From Anthostomella pinea (Eukaryota; Ascomycota; Sordariomycetes; Xylariales; Xylariaceae): DNA of 64,000 nt. Numbering within the stretch: position 1 is the first letter of the stretch; each line of letters starts with the position of its first letter. Below, piece after piece: positions 23,966-34,737 of this stretch. Both the position numbers and the translations under genes were made by a program. The notes under the pieces are model-generated. The model was not told the origin of the DNA and made no database searches. It worked only from the letters and a program-made list of their open reading frames with translations. The DNA lies in contig CAUWAG010000008.1 of the NCBI GenBank assembly GCA_963556695.1, forward strand, positions 868,001-932,000, read 5' to 3'.

Positions 23966-24253
23966 ACTTCTTACGTATATATTTTAATAACGACGCTTTT
24001 AATTATGTCAACGTTTATATACTGTATTTTAGGCTTAAAAACTTCGAAAATTGATATAAAAAAGTATTAAAACTGCTAATACGTATTTATATTGTATTCA
24101 TTAACCATGTTATAATTATTGATAACGTTTGTTATATATAAAAAACACCGCTTATTTCGCTTTTAATTATTGAAAATTAGCAAATTAAGCTTAATATAAC
24201 CCCAAATTGAATATACTTATGTAATAACCGTTTTTTAACTTTTTAAAAAACTG

Positions 24254-24471
24254 TGTGATGGATCAGCCATTCATCAGGTGACTTGGTGGATTGGACGCGT
24301 TGTCCCACTACAAAGATTGATAGATTATTATGGGCCGGGATTTGGGATCTATTACTCCACCAGAGTTGGCCGGTGTTGCAGATCCTTCTTTCCTTCCTTA
24401 CCAAAGTATTTTTGTACAATTGAGGAAATTGATAGGCATTCTTGTCCTGGTTCCCAAGCTTCACTGTGACA
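24254..24471 (+). mobile_element. 218-bp TG...CA element, second family, at a Copia breakpoint
   Basis: Starts TGTGATGGATCAGCC and ends AGCTTCACTGTGACA. Related to 18341-18556 and 30459-30704. Flanks differ (AACTG left, GCAAC right). The right-hand GCAAC is shared with the end of the Copia 5' half (20887-20891, read on the minus strand). It therefore marks the other side of the rearranged insertion. Confidence 0.8.
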
Positions 24472-26610
24472 GCAACTATTAAAGAGATACATGCTATGGT
24501 CAATAAGTACGCTCTATCTGAGTCTAACGACTATATCTAGGACAAGGAAAAAAATCCTGATGAACTGTAAGCAGACCAACATCCTTCCTCAACAAGGATA
24601 AAAGATAGAAGTGCGGGAGCCTCGGTGGTCCCGACGAGGATACAACTCCAAGAGGACAAAAAGAAAATAGATATAGGTATTAGAAATGAGCACCCGTACA
24701 CCACAACAAAATTTGCCATATTACCTTCATTACTACCTAGTCCTCTGTCCGCCCTGCTATATCATAGTATTCAGAAAAGGAATAAGGAACCCAAAAATTC
24801 TCTCTAAGACCCAAGACAAAAAGAGCTCAAGCCTTGAAAAGCGGTGTTTCTAGCAGGCCTCAAGGCTTCGCCCATAGAACAATCGGGTCAAACAACCTTA
24901 GATCGAGCAAGTATTAAGAAAGCCTTGCAAAAAGGATTCAAGCTGCACATACAACTCTTAAAAAAAGCGCCACAATGGCACAATAAACTAGCAACATATT
25001 TAATGAGGCACTTATTCAAACTGGCCAAAAAAGATCACCTAAAAAGTCATGATGGCATGAGGTCATGACTGAGATCCGAAAAAAAGACCCATATATACGA
25101 GGGCATCAAATCTTGGACTGTATGTAAGTATATGTCTATAAGTTTGATAAATATAGGAGGTTTATCAAGTATAAGGCACGTCTTGTGGTCAGAAGAGATC
25201 AACAGAAGGGGCTGTATTCAGAGCAAACATATACAGCTACTCTTGTAAGAAGATCATTCAGAACCATGATAGCCTTGGCAGCCAAGTTTGACCTCGAGCT
25301 GATCCAGTACGACGTTGTCAATGCCTTTGTGCATATACTCATCAATAAGAAGATCTTTATGCGGATACCACATGGCTATTACAAGAAATGTACAATTCTT
25401 TAGTCAAACAAGGCACTCTATGAGCTAAGGATTTCACCATTATTATGGGCAAAGGAGTTATCAAAGACTCTAACCAGCTTGGGATTCAACCCGGTTCCAC
25501 ATGAGCCGTGCTGTTACACAAGAAAAGAAATTATGATATTATTCTACGTGGACGACGTGATTGTCGCATATAGAAAACACGCACAAGAAGATATCCAAAA
25601 CATGGTTTAGCAGTTTCAACAAAGATATAAGATCACTAGAGACAAGCACATTCAATGGTTCCTTGGAATGGAAATCATTCGGGACCGGTCCCAGCAAAAG
25701 GTTTAATTATCCCAGACCTCTTACATTAAGGAAGTAACCAAGCCAATCAACCTGACTGATAGATTCCCTGAGGTCTCAATAGGTATAAAAGAACTACTGC
25801 CCCGGTAAGATCATGCCGCCCCTTACAAGATCCAGAAATACCAACGCAAGATTGGTTCTTTTTTATTTGCCTCTGTTTCTATATGATCAGATATAGCCTT
25901 TGTAACATCACGCCTCGCGAGATTCCTCACAAACCCAAGTCAGATCCATCAGAATGCGGCCGACCGAGTCATTCAATACTTGTACAGAACAAGACACCAC
26001 TCTCTCTAGTTTGGAGAAGGAGACGATTTAGTGGTAGTTAGTGATGCTTCCTTTGCCGATAATTCTCTTGACAGAAAGAGCTCTCAGGCTTTTGTTATGA
26101 CTCTCTTTAGAGGATTAATTGGCTGGAAGGCTCACAAGCAAGATATGATCGCTATATCTATTATAGAAGCGGAACTACTTGCACTAGTTCAGGCAGTCAA
26201 AGAGACTCTGTATATCAGCCGGCTGGTTACGAAACTTGGTGTTCAACTCGAACGTAAGAAGATCAAAGTGGAATGCGACAATACACAGACAATCAAGCTG
26301 GTAACCACTAAAATCACCCTTTTAAAACCCAAGTTGCGGCATGTGGATATAAACAACCATTGGCTTTAACAAGAAATAGAACAAGGAACTATCAGTATCA
26401 AGCACACGCCATCAGCACAGATGAAAGCGGATGGGTTGACCAAAGTCTTACCGGCTCAACGGTGGGCAGGCTTTTTGGATCAGTTAGGATTAGTGGACAA
26501 TCAGACAAGACAGGTTGATTTAAGGTCACAGAAAAGAGCCATTAAAAAAGGAAAAGAAATTCTAAGTCAAGACCCTAAAGTAATTTACTCTATAAACTAG
26601 TTCAGTCAGA
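24472..26610 (+). pseudogene. Copia reverse transcriptase-RNase H remnant
   Basis: Recognisable RT segments: YKARLVVRRDQQKGLYSEQT then FDLELIQYDVVNAFVHILIN (first catalytic Asp region, 25170-25400); LFYVDDVIVA near 25540 with the YVDD motif intact; IQWFLGMEI near 25655. RNase H/Copia C-terminal segments: VVVSDASFADNSLDRKSSQ near 26031, IIEAELLALVQAVKE near 26160, HVDINNHWL near 26340, IKHTPSAQMKADGLTK near 26400. Many stops interrupt it; the one in NDYI*DKE (24537) sits where tryptophan is plausible, as TGG-to-TAG mutation would give. Inactive. Confidence 0.85.
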
Positions 26611-26637
26611 GCCGTTAGCGGCCTGGCTGAGGGGGTG

Positions 26638-26812
26638 TGTTGGATTAAAGGTGAGCCCAGAGGGCACCTTGATAGGTAGACATTGGAACCTAGTTGTTCC
26701 GTCCCAATCCAGCCTCTTCTGGCACAAAACTGCCACGGTCGCACAGAAACACTCCAGACAGGGTGAATACACACACACATACTTCACTCTGACAATTGGC
26801 TCAAATCTGACA
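26638..26812 (+). repeat. Copia 3' LTR
   Basis: 175 bp, beginning TGTTGGATTAAAGGTGAGCC and ending CAAATCTGACA, preceded by a polypurine tract. It is the partner of the reverse-oriented LTR at 23794-23965. The outer flanks of the two LTRs do not form a matching pentamer. Confidence 0.85.
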
Positions 26813-27088
26813 TAAATACGATCTGTTATTATAATTAATCAGTATAAATCTCGAATGTTGTCCAATTTAAGGCCGTTACAGTATAAATTATAATTAAAGC
26901 TTTTATTATAGCTTAATATTTTTTTAAAAGTATTCAAAACTTACTTGATGCTGGTAGGCTTTTTATATACGTTTCAATATTAATTCAAATATGCAGTCAG
27001 ATTGAAATTAATTTAGAAAAGAAAATACGCCTACGCCTTTATTACTTAATACGTTATACTATAAAAAACGGACTATTTAACTTAACTA

Positions 27089-27511
27089 ATGTAGATGATA
27101 AGCGAGCTGCGAGATGGGGCTTCCATACAAAAAACATCGGAGCACTAATTTTTAACTTGACGAAAAAAATTCGGCAAGATCTCGGACCTTTTTTTTTAGG
27201 TTTATGACTTGAAAAATACATCAATATCACTTTTTCTAGGTTTATAGTTATTTTACTTCAAGATTTATTTTTAAATACGCTAAAACTAAACTTATAAAAA
27301 AGCTTTTTTTAGGATGCACAGGGTATTAAATCAGTGGAAAATGATTACTATCTATCCTTATTATCTATAAAAAAGGCTACATTAAATGCAGCAGGTCCGG
27401 GATTTTTCTCATTTTTTTAAAAGTTAGACACACGGTTACGTACCGACTTTTTATATATAGAAGCGCCACCTCACAGCTCGCTTATATTCGCAGCTCGCTT
27501 GTCATCTACGT
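27089..27511. mobile_element. 423-bp MITE with pogo-like TIRs, TSD TA
   Basis: The left end reads A(T)GTAGATGA(T)AAGCGAGCTGCGA and the right end, reverse complemented, ACGTAGATGACAAGCGAGCTGCGA; the two bracketed T positions are C on the right. TA lies directly outside both ends (27087-27088 and 27512-27513). The ends resemble those of the pogo-like element at 18841-20701 (GTGGATGACAAGCGAGC), so this is probably a non-autonomous relative. No coding frame inside. Confidence 0.8.
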
Positions 27512-27852
27512 TATTATTATTTTAATTTTTAATTAGCGTTTTACTATACTTAAAGAGTAAGTTTAAAAGTTGATTAACATTATAATCTTCATAAATAAAG
27601 GTATTAAAAGTAAAAGAAATCCTGTTTTTATTCTATTTATATCTTATATTTACCTTTTTTATAATAGTTTTTACACCGGGTAATATATAGGTTAAGTTAT
27701 TGAAAAGGAATAATATTTGGCTTATTTAATAAATTATATATGGCTTATATGTAACTAAAGTTTGTAAATAACACATAAATAATATTGATTATAAACAAAT
27801 CTATAACCTTTTAAATATTATTCGAATACCTTCAAGTTTTTTTATAATTAAT

Positions 27853-28275
27853 TGTTGGGTGTGGGTGGTTCTTGGTGTTGGCTCAAGGTGGTCCGTGCAC
27901 TAAGATGGGTGGTTGCCCCACCGCTCCGTTGCTATGCTAGGTAGACGCGCCGCCGCACTAGTATTTAGCTGTTGTCACGGCGAGCGTACTGAGGAGCTGG
28001 GACCTAGCCGGCAGCAAGCAGCTATTACTCTATTGATGAGAATAACAAGACTAGAGAGGAAAGAAAGAGAGAGAAAGAGATAGGTACAGTGGGAGGTTGC
28101 CCCTTTAAGAGGATCCTCTAGTCAGATCCTTCTCTTATTGGGAAGTATCCGCTTGTCATGTAGGAAGGTCTGTGCAGGCCGTCACAACTGTAAACACGTC
28201 CGTACGAGGTAGACACGAAACAAGCAACCAAGCAAGCTACATACACCCGAAACCACTGCTCTCTGAGTTATCACA
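27853..28275 (+). mobile_element. 423-bp solo LTR, TSD TTAAT
   Basis: Begins TGTTGGGTGTGGGTGG and ends CTCTGAGTTATCACA. Exact pentamers TTAAT sit at 27848-27852 and 28276-28280. Its base composition is clearly richer in G+C than the surrounding AT-rich sequence, so it looks younger or less mutated than its surroundings. No internal retroelement sequence remains. Confidence 0.88.
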
Positions 28276-28280
28276 TTAAT

Positions 28281-30079
28281 ATTGTTTTTATATTATTTAA
28301 CGATCTTTATAAAAAGGTGCATATGTAGCTTTCAACTGTTTTTTATAGAAACCTTTTTTAATATAGTATCAACGCTAATCACTCATACTTGAGTATTATG
28401 ATTAATCGGTCAACCCTGTTCCAACAATTACTATATCTTTAAAATGGCCGTACTGCGTAAAAAAAGCAATGTTTAATTCGTTTTTTTATCCGTATTTTAT
28501 AATATACGTCTTTTGAATTAATTTTAAAAAATCCTGTTATGGTTCATAAGCGGTTTAGAATCTTTCAGATTAACGGTAACGAGTCGCAATCATTTTGTAT
28601 AGTTTTATTTAGTTTTTTAGAATGGACTTATAACTGTAACGTAATAGAAAAACCGAATAAAATGATATTTTAGTAAAGCTTAAATTTCGATAAATCTAGC
28701 CTTTTTACTTAACGCTTTTTAAATATTCGTACAATATCTTGAGCGTTTTTTAAAAAGATATAATAGCTTATAAAAGGCTTTTTATTATTGCAAGATTCGA
28801 TAGCGTAATTATATGTTAAATTTTCTAATAACTCGTTTGCTTTTTTTATTAAAAGAATATCCGTATAAAAAGTTACATACCGCTTTACTTTTTTAAAGGT
28901 ATTAAAATAAATAATAGTAAGATTTTACTCGGTTACAAATTTAATAAATATAATATTTCGCTATAATTATAGTTATATAATAATCGCGTACTTTTTTATG
29001 AAGCGAGTAAACCCTATATATTTTATAAATATTTGAATTCTTTACTACTTTATAACTTAAGTAATAGCTAGGTTAACCTTTTTAAGCCAGTTAATCTTTA
29101 ATACTACTGTTAATTGAAATGCGTTTATAATAACCAATTATTATAATCACCTTTTTATATTAAAAGATGTTGGGTTCAGTCTTATTTTAAATTTTAGTTA
29201 TAAGCGGCGCGGGTTTAATAGTAAATAGAACTTAAATATATAATTTTATATATTAATTACAGGAAGTGGTAACGGTTTTATTTAAATTTTATACCGTATT
29301 GTTTATGAAGCTATTTACTGGTTTAGATACTTATTTTTAATATTTTAATAAAGTATGAAGCGCTTTTTAAAACTTATTTTTTTAAAAGTATTTTAATTAT
29401 AAGTCAGATTCCAAATTTGTTGAACGGCTTTTTATAAGAAATATTTCTTTATACCTCATTTTTAAAAGTTAAAATAAAATAACGTATATAAAACGCGTTA
29501 AGTTAGGCGTGGGTTTTTTTACGTATTAAATACGGCTTTAATTTAAGTAATAAAATTAATAAAGTTATAAAAGTTCACTTTTTATACCGTATATTAAGTA
29601 AAGTATAAAGTAAATAATAATAATAATAATAATAATAACTTTACAATAAATACTAATAAATGTTATAATAATTTTGCTATTGATATTAAGCTGGTAGATA
29701 GTAGCCGGGTAGATTTTAATTAAATGAAAACAAGATTTCAATTTATTAATGTTAGATTTAATATTATAATTAAAGTTAGATTAATACTAATAATAAGTCG
29801 TATTATATTATAACTTATAGATTTTAATTTTAAGTTGTTTAACGTTAGCTTTAAATATAATAAATCGTTATTATTTATTAAAGATATTATCGTATCGAAC
29901 TTATATAGCTTTAAGTTTAATAATACGAGCCTCAATTAAGGTTTTAAGTATATATTAAGTATTAGTTAAAGTTATATTAGGCTTTAAGTTATTACTACTA
30001 AGTAAAAGAAGCGCAAACGAGCCGATAAGTAAGCTAATAACAAATTAAAAAGTAGTAACCATTTTAACTGTTTTAAACG
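28281..30079. other. AT-rich gene-free stretch
   Basis: About 1.8 kb of very AT-rich sequence, dense in stops on all frames, with short runs such as the AAT array near 29607-29636. No recognisable domain, TIR pair or LTR was found. Composition fits heavily RIP-mutated repeat DNA. Confidence 0.7.
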
Positions 30080-30303
30080 GTTTGATTTGAAGTGGAAAAG
30101 ATTTAAATGATTAAAAGCGTAGTATTAAAGAGTAAGAAAAGCAGTTGATTAAACATCATATAATAAGAAGTAAAGTAAAATATAGTTAAAACCTGGCTTT
30201 TTTTTAAATGTAGGTATTTCGTAGACTTTATATGTGCTTTCGTAGATACCGTATACCTCTTTTTCCGAACGAATATTGCCGATTAGCTTAAGTATCCTTG
30301 ACA
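30080..30303. repeat. Right copy of the direct repeat bounding the island (uninserted)
   Basis: Aligns with 17770-18148 minus the 157-bp insertion. Where the left copy has ATCGT-element-ATCGT, this copy has a single ATCAT followed by ATAATAAGAAG, so it is the empty site with one G-to-A change. Confidence 0.65.
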
Positions 30304-30458
30304 GCTTGTCGTTATAAGTTATAACCTGTAGACGGTTCGGAAGATGTTGCATCTGCTAGACGATCTAAGTCATATTAATCATGGAGTGCTAGAACCCGAG
30401 ACGTAAGAAGGACTTAATAGTACGCCCCTTTTTTAGGTCTCTGCTAGGTTAAGCATAT

Positions 30459-30704
30459 TGTGATGGATCTGACATCCATCCATCCATTCACGGTGGTACG
30501 TGCGCTCATCAGGTGATCTGGTGGGGTGGACGCGTTGCCCCGCTGCACTCACTATAGATAATTGTGGAGCGGGATTGAAGATCTAATCCCCCACCAGAAT
30601 TGGCTGGTGGTTCTGATCCTTCTTCCCTCCTCACCAGTAGATTCTTATTCATCTGGAGTAATAGATGGGCATCTTCGTCCTGAGCTGCCAGCTGTTCCGT
30701 GACA
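30459..30704 (+). mobile_element. 246-bp TG...CA element, second family, TSD CATAT
   Basis: Begins TGTGATGGATCTGACATCC and ends CAGCTGTTCCGTGACA, with perfect CATAT at 30454-30458 and 30705-30709. It is about 30 bp longer than the related copies at 18341 and 24254; the extra part includes GGTGGTACGTGCGCTCAT, which resembles a stretch of the 157-bp family. Least mutated copy of its family in the window. Confidence 0.88.
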
Positions 30705-30709
30705 CATAT

Positions 30710-32898
30710 CAGAAGAAGCGGGACTGCCAGAAAGCTGGATTTCTCGGCGTGGTATAGAAGGTAGACTCTCACGGTCCGACGCAAAGTCCCAGTACTGAAA
30801 AAGACCAGTATCATCAATAACGAAGCACTGGACAAACCCAGTGGGCTAACACTTCCTGGCTATGTAGGGTTATGCCTACACTCGTTGCGAAAAGCCTACT
30901 CGCATACTCAAGTGGAATATATATGCCAAAGGAAGAAAATATCCTGCATTATTCGCAGATCCTTTGTTCATGCCGAACAAGTCTTAAGCTTTAATTTTAG
31001 GTAAAGAATCGTGCCATGTAAGGTCATTTTCCGGTTAACATGAACGGCTTCAGGTCGTCGTACCGTGTCTTCGCGCCGGATTGCTAGTCTATGCTAGCTT
31101 CGAACGGCTTATATTCGCGTCGCTCGAGGTACGGTTCATACATTATATATTCAATATCACGAGTGGCATTGCTTAGAAGGCATTCCGGCGTATTTGGCTA
31201 ATACCCATTTAGGCAGGGGAAAACTGGTAAGTCTATAATATGTTGACCCTCGGGGTTTTAGGGTTTAGGGACGGACACTCGGGTCTTGAATCTACTTATT
31301 CTTGTTCTCCTTTTACAACACGGCCTGTCGTTAACTTCGTAGATGGAGCCAATAAGTAACAGGTTCATCTCTTCGTACGAATCAAGCGAAATGTCGACCG
31401 TCGTTGTTACGACGTGTAGTTCCCGCTCTTTCAGCTAACTACCTATGAGTATATGAAGTCCACCACAGGTAGTCATGAGCCCATGGTTTAACATCGTGTA
31501 TAAAAGGCCGCGCAGACCCTCTATTGAATGACAGTGTCTTCTTTATCCGACGTTGATTCAATATAACACATTATGAGGTGTCCATTCATAGATACTTGAT
31601 GGCAGATACAGCCATACGATACTGTTGATGGAATGCTCCAACGTGATCCGGTTTGGTTCAGTAGCAACTCTAGTCACCCTGGTGTTCGTTCGATAGCCGC
31701 TAGATGTCTCAATGCCTATCCTGATGCCGCAGAGGAGCGAGACACAAAGAAAAGGACCCTCTTAGCTTGCGATCCGACAGTTCGCTCTCTTGAATACCTG
31801 TCAGGGTCTAAGAGTGAAAGGCCATGCATCTCGCAAGCCAGCCTGTGTGTCTTCATTCCTTGGCTCCTGTAGATTTCACTCGTATGGTTGCGATTGCCAC
31901 CTGCATCTATGTGACCTATAGACGTATTGCAGACTCAAGGTTCGCGTCGACGCAGACCCTTACTAAATATATGGCTAGGTATACGTGGGTCACTGATCTG
32001 CTCAGGTCGTCAGACGGGGCCACCGAGATGCCCGGAAAGGTCTTTCTGTTGGTAAAGGATCATTCAAACACTATATACGGCACACAATGTTGGGCCTGGA
32101 AATATTGCAATGCCACATTTCAATCCCGGTGTCCCTATTGACACTCCCCTGTCTAACGTTATCGACTAGCCACGGGCTTCTGGACTGGCCACAGGTGTGA
32201 GATTAAGCCGTTCGGCTCCCTTAGGATTCAGACCACTAGTTAGCCCCATGGTACTATGGTCAAAGTTTGAAGTTCTTCGGTGTGAGTTGCACCATTTTTG
32301 GGGCGCCACAATGGGGCCGGTCACTCTCGGCAATGGGGTCTGGAGACGGCCTATACCGGAGTCCCACACTACGCAAACTCCGGCTGCGGCGAGTCCCGAA
32401 AAAGATGATTCCGAGTCACAGTAATAGGAGCACAAACCAGTCTCTAGAAAGTCGGTCGGAAGGTGAAACGCAAGCATCGCCAGCTTCTGTATATATGGTA
32501 GGGCCTGCCAGCTGGGGCCGTGGGGGTGATATACATATTGGTATAGTCGACGGCACATGTCGACCAGCTATAGCCCCATACCCCTCCCGACATGCAAGCT
32601 AAGCCCTAGATAATGACTAGACTATATCTTAGGGTATTGCGTAATAATAAGAAATAAGAGTGAAGAGTGGGGGTTATCGAAGCTCTCCTCGAGAGGGGCA
32701 TGTCGAGCACCAGCGAGCTCGATGAGGGGTGAAGCCGGGCGCAGAGACTGCTCACATCTGACCTGTTTGTTGCAGGACTTGTTCGGCTTCCGTCCGTTCA
32801 TCTTTCATCAGGCTGCACCAACTGCCGTCAATGGGAGAGGAGGACCTCAGCTTGGGAGTCTGCCTCTAGAGCCCACAATCTCGGACCGCACCGTCAAG
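30710..32898. other. Transition from island to gene-rich DNA, no gene recognised
   Basis: Composition returns to balanced GC by about 31.5 kb. Open frames of 60-130 codons occur on both strands (for example 32166-32558) but have no recognisable domain or intron pattern. The last few hundred bases are the 5' region of the nickel/cobalt transporter gene. Confidence 0.5.
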
Positions 32899-34164
32899 AT
32901 GCCCCGACTGCGCGCTTGCACGATCCCGCTGCCGGGCCGCTTCAAGGCCCTCCCGCAGCCCGTGCTCCAGATCATTCTGCTGCTAGTATCAGCGAACGCG
33001 GTCGCCTGGGTCGCCGTGGGCGTGGTGCTGCACTACCACCCCAAGATGGTCGGCCCGGCCGTGCTATCATACACGCTGGGGCTGCGGCACGCGCTGGACG
33101 CCGACCACATCAGCGCCATCGACCTGATGACGCGGCGGCTGATCGCGGCCGGCCAGCGGCCCGTCACCGTCGGCACCTTCTTCAGTCTGGGCCACTCGAC
33201 CATCGTGATCGTGACGTGCGTCGTCGTCGCCGCCACGTCGGGCGCCCTGCGCGACCGCTTCGACAACTTCAAGTACCTCGGCGGCATCGTCGGCACCAGC
33301 GTCAGCGCCGCCTTCCTGATCCTGCTGTGCCTCGGCAACGGCTGGGTCATGTGCCGCCTCGTGCAGCGCCTGCGCGAGGTCCTGCGCGGGCCCGACCCGC
33401 ACCACCCCGTTGAGGCCGAGCCCGACGGCGCCGACGACGATGATGGTGGAGACCAGGCCGTGAGCAACCTGCAGCTCGAGGGCGCCGGGTTCCTCGCGAC
33501 CGTGTTCAGGAGGCTCTTTCGCATCGTGGACCGGCCCTGGAAGATGTACCCCCTGGGGGTCCTCTTCGGGCTCGGCTTCGACACAAGCTCCGAGATAGCC
33601 ATCCTGGGCATTGCGAGCATCCAGGGGGCGCAGGGGACGAGCCTCTGGGTGATTCTGATATTCCCCTTACTGTTCACAGGTAAGCGTTTTTGTTTCTGAC
33701 CTCTCAACAGCTGCGCGGTGGCTAACGGGTGGAAAAAAGCGGGCATGTGTATGCTCGACACCACGGACGGCGCGCTCATGATGTCGCTGTACACCTCCAA
33801 GGCCTTCGCGCGCGACACCGTGGCCATCATCTACTACTCGATCGTGCTGACCGGCATCACCGTGGTCGTGTCGGCCTTCATAGGCATCATACAGATCCTG
33901 TCACTGGTCCAGAATGTCGCTGAGCCTCAGGGCAAGTTCTGGGACGGGCTCAGCGCCGTTGGAGATCACTTCGACGTCATCGGCGGGAGCATTTGCGGCC
34001 TCTTCCTGGTGGTGGGCCTTGGGTCGGTGGTGGTCTACAAGCCGTGGAGGAGGAGGATGGAGAGGCGTAGGGTTGAGCGGCTACCCTCTCATGATGCCGA
34101 GGTTGCCTTCAATCATGCAGGGAACTCGACTTGCTCAACCCCAGATCACTCACACGCCGCCTAA
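32899..34164 (+). CDS. Nickel/cobalt transporter, NiCoT (HoxN/NixA) family
   Basis: Membrane permease that takes up Ni2+ or Co2+, for example for urease. Exons 32899-33679 and 33740-34164 with a 60-nt GT-AG intron; the join gives LLFTAGMCMLDTTDG, the conserved LFxAGMxxxDTxDG signature. The protein is 401 residues. The diagnostic H-x4-D-H motif is at residues 64-70 (HALDADH) after the first helix, followed by SLGHST near the second conserved region and by GLGFDTSSE. About eight hydrophobic segments are seen, with an acidic hydrophilic loop (DGADDDDGGD) in the middle. An upstream in-frame Met at 32722 exists, but the start at 32899 gives the short N-terminus usual for the family. Metal preference cannot be told. 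Confidence 0.92.
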
Positions 34165-34737
34165 GAAATTGTATACTGGCGATGCCTTTGCTTCATTTGT
34201 TTTTGCGGCACAATTAGCAGGCAGACACCAGACAGTCTACGGCCCTTTAACCAGTAACCAATACGTGGTGATCATAGGTAATATGTTAACTACCTGGGCT
34301 TATTGTTGGGCAATCTCACTCCCGAACCTGTCATACAATGGCACCACACTGGTACCAACTCTCATGCTGCCATCATCCGGCTTCGTTGCTCACTCGACCG
34401 ACATTTCCCGGTCGAGTCATAGCGTCCCCTTCTCAATAACACCTATATCCTGCAAGCCGTATCCATGCTGTCGGCCCCGGTGACACCCTATGCTTCTCGT
34501 GCTTCATGCACTGAAAGGGTTCATTTGGGTCGCCTGGCTGAATCTGTTCTTCCAACGCGCTGTAACTTTGGGATCCCAAATCGCCTCTTCCTGTGATGCT
34601 AGTACTCTCACAATCCTTCCTCAGCTTGAAAGGGGCATTGCCTGACCTTATCACGCCGCACGCCACACAGTAGGCTTCTGGTGGTGACGACTACTTGATA
34701 TATCCTTCTGTAGGAAAGGACGCCACTTCGAGGGGCT
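34165..34737. other. Convergent intergenic region
   Basis: 573 bp between the transporter stop and the PFS2 stop. It should hold both 3' untranslated regions and poly(A) sites. No gene seen. Confidence 0.6.

Larger units (their letters stand above)
24472..26812 (+). mobile_element. Copia retrotransposon, 3' half (RT-RNase H-LTR)
   Basis: Plus-strand trace that begins at the shared GCAAC and continues the same reading frame as the end of the inverted 5' half. It contains reverse transcriptase and RNase H, a purine-rich tract (GAGGGGGTG near 26628-26637) and the 3' LTR at 26638-26812. Confidence 0.85.

Noticed and set aside
17700..30700. CRISPR-like array or phage element
   Set aside because: Repeats are dispersed transposon copies with target duplications, not regularly spaced; the DNA is fungal nuclear.
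31250..31275. TTTTAGGGTTTAGGG resembling telomere repeats at the island edge
   Set aside because: Only about two imperfect units, not an array; insufficient for an internal telomere or chromosome-end scar.
32166..32602. Overlapping frames on both strands upstream of the nickel/cobalt transporter
   Set aside because: Mutually overlapping, no domain, and no splice pattern linking them to the transporter.
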